Source of the DNA: Candidatus Izemoplasmatales bacterium
Lineage (GTDB): Bacteria > Bacillota_I > Bacilli_A > Izemoplasmatales > Hujiaoplasmataceae
Reading direction: 5' to 3'
NCBI GenBank assembly: GCA_028699855.1
Contig: JAQVTV010000011.1
Span: 1-14,659, forward strand
Length of the DNA: 14,659 nt
The notes below the pieces were generated by a model. That model ran no database searches. It had not been told where the DNA came from and saw only the letters and a list, made by a program, of their open reading frames with translations. Shown here piece by piece: positions 14,149-14,659 of this stretch (position 1 is its first letter; every line of letters begins with the position of its first letter). The position numbers and the translations under genes were made by a program.

Positions 14149-14649
14149 ATGATGGACACCTATATGATCATGCATCAACCCTACGGCCTCGATGCCTATG
14201 CCGTCTCATCCGATACGCTTCATATCCGATTGCGGGCGAAAAAGAGTGCATTCTTGCAGGTCGTCATCCATTATAAAAATCTATATGACCACACAAGTCC
14301 GCCCAAAGAAAAAGCCATGGACATCCTCTTGGATGATGGCGACAGTGTCCTTTATGAAGTCGCGATCCAAGTTCCCGAAAAGCATTTCAAATACTATTTC
14401 TCCCTCCATCGATCCATGCAAGAGCCTGTCTGTTTTACGGCTGATGGCATCATGAAAGCTGCATTGCCTTCCAACTATTTCTATTATCCGCAAATCAATG
14501 ATGATGATGTCATTTCGCTGCCTGAATGGGCAGAAGGTGCTTTAATCTATCAAATCCTCGTGGACCGGTTCTATGATCAAGACTCCCGAAACAACCCGCC
14601 CCACATTATTTTACATCTGACATCCATAAACAATTTCGGTGTGGTTTGA
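14149..14649 (+). CDS. N-terminal part of a GH13 neopullulanase/cyclomaltodextrinase-like enzyme, disrupted or cut
   Basis: The first about 120 residues look like the N-terminal beta domain (CBM34-like) of neopullulanase/cyclomaltodextrinase enzymes, which cut maltodextrins or cyclodextrins in the cytoplasm. The catalytic barrel then begins with LPEWAEGALIYQILVDRFYD (124-143) and QDSRNNP, matching the family pattern of Trp, YQI, DRF and a D/N-rich loop. After the CCCC run (14599-14602) the frame no longer looks like the family and stops at 14647-14649, although such enzymes usually exceed 500 residues. The window ends ten bases later, so a frameshift, a sequence error at a contig end or a chimeric end are all possible. 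AGGAGG (14138-14143) precedes ATGATG; the start may be 14149 or 14152. The gene follows the permease by 10 bases and should act on the imported sugar. Confidence 0.75.
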   Translation: MMDTYMIMHQPYGLDAYAVSSDTLHIRLRAKKSAFLQVVIHYKNLYDHTSPPKEKAMDILLDDGDSVLYEVAIQVPEKHFKYYFSLHRSMQEPVCFTADGIMKAALPSNYFYYPQINDDDVISLPEWAEGALIYQILVDRFYDQDSRNNPPHIILHLTSINNFGVV

Positions 14650-14659
14650 CAAATCGTCG

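Overview
The window reads as accessory DNA from a low-to-medium G+C Gram-positive bacterium (Bacillota, or a walled relative of the Acholeplasma/Izemoplasma/Erysipelotrichia side). Reasons: strong AGGAGG-type ribosome sites, textbook TTGACA/TATAAT promoters, lipoboxes followed by Thr/Ser/Pro-rich stalks, and compact co-directional operons. TGA is used as an ordinary stop and Trp is TGG, so the mycoplasma code does not apply. Every gene I can support is on the + strand. The exact lineage is inference. No gap between genes exceeds 300 bases.

Region 1 (1-635): the 3' end of a secreted, probably lipoprotein gene with a Thr/Pro stalk and two tandem beta-rich (X2-like) repeats, closed by a strong terminator. 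Region 2 (634-3534): a tightly coupled four-gene efflux-type operon made of a TetR-family regulator, an ABC ATPase and two ABC-2-like permeases. It has a near-consensus promoter and a 28-bp inverted repeat that is a likely TetR operator. Region 3 (3543-5106): an AT-rich toxin-antitoxin module. An MqsR-like small toxin is followed by a 322-residue antitoxin joining an MqsA-like zinc/HTH part to a SocA/Panacea (DUF4065) domain. A 14-bp perfect palindrome lies upstream of its promoter and a perfect 10-bp hairpin with a T-tract lies after it. Region 4 (5119-5699): a small lipoprotein whose C-terminal domain resembles the repeats of the first gene.

Region 5 (5747-10964): a corrinoid methyl-transfer cluster. 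It holds a DUF2284-[2Fe-2S]-ASKHA fusion (a RACo-like reductive activator of corrinoid proteins), a PocR/AraC-type regulator, a terminator, then a corrinoid-binding protein and a UroD-family methyltransferase behind a promoter with no recognisable -35. Region 6 (10990-14659): continuing with only 25 bases between genes, a carbohydrate ABC importer in which the solute-binding protein is fused to the first permease, the second permease, and the start of a GH13 neopullulanase/cyclomaltodextrinase-like gene that goes off the family pattern about 60 bases before the window ends.

How it may work together: the activator would reduce Co(II) on the corrinoid protein back to Co(I), the UroD-like enzyme would move a methyl group to or from it, and the PocR/AraC protein could switch on the promoter at about 9208. 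Because the corrinoid genes appear to read through into a sugar importer and a glycosidase, corrinoid-dependent O-demethylation of a methylated sugar or glycoside is an attractive but unproven hypothesis. The importer ATPase, and any second methyltransferase or tetrahydrofolate-linked partner, are not in the window.
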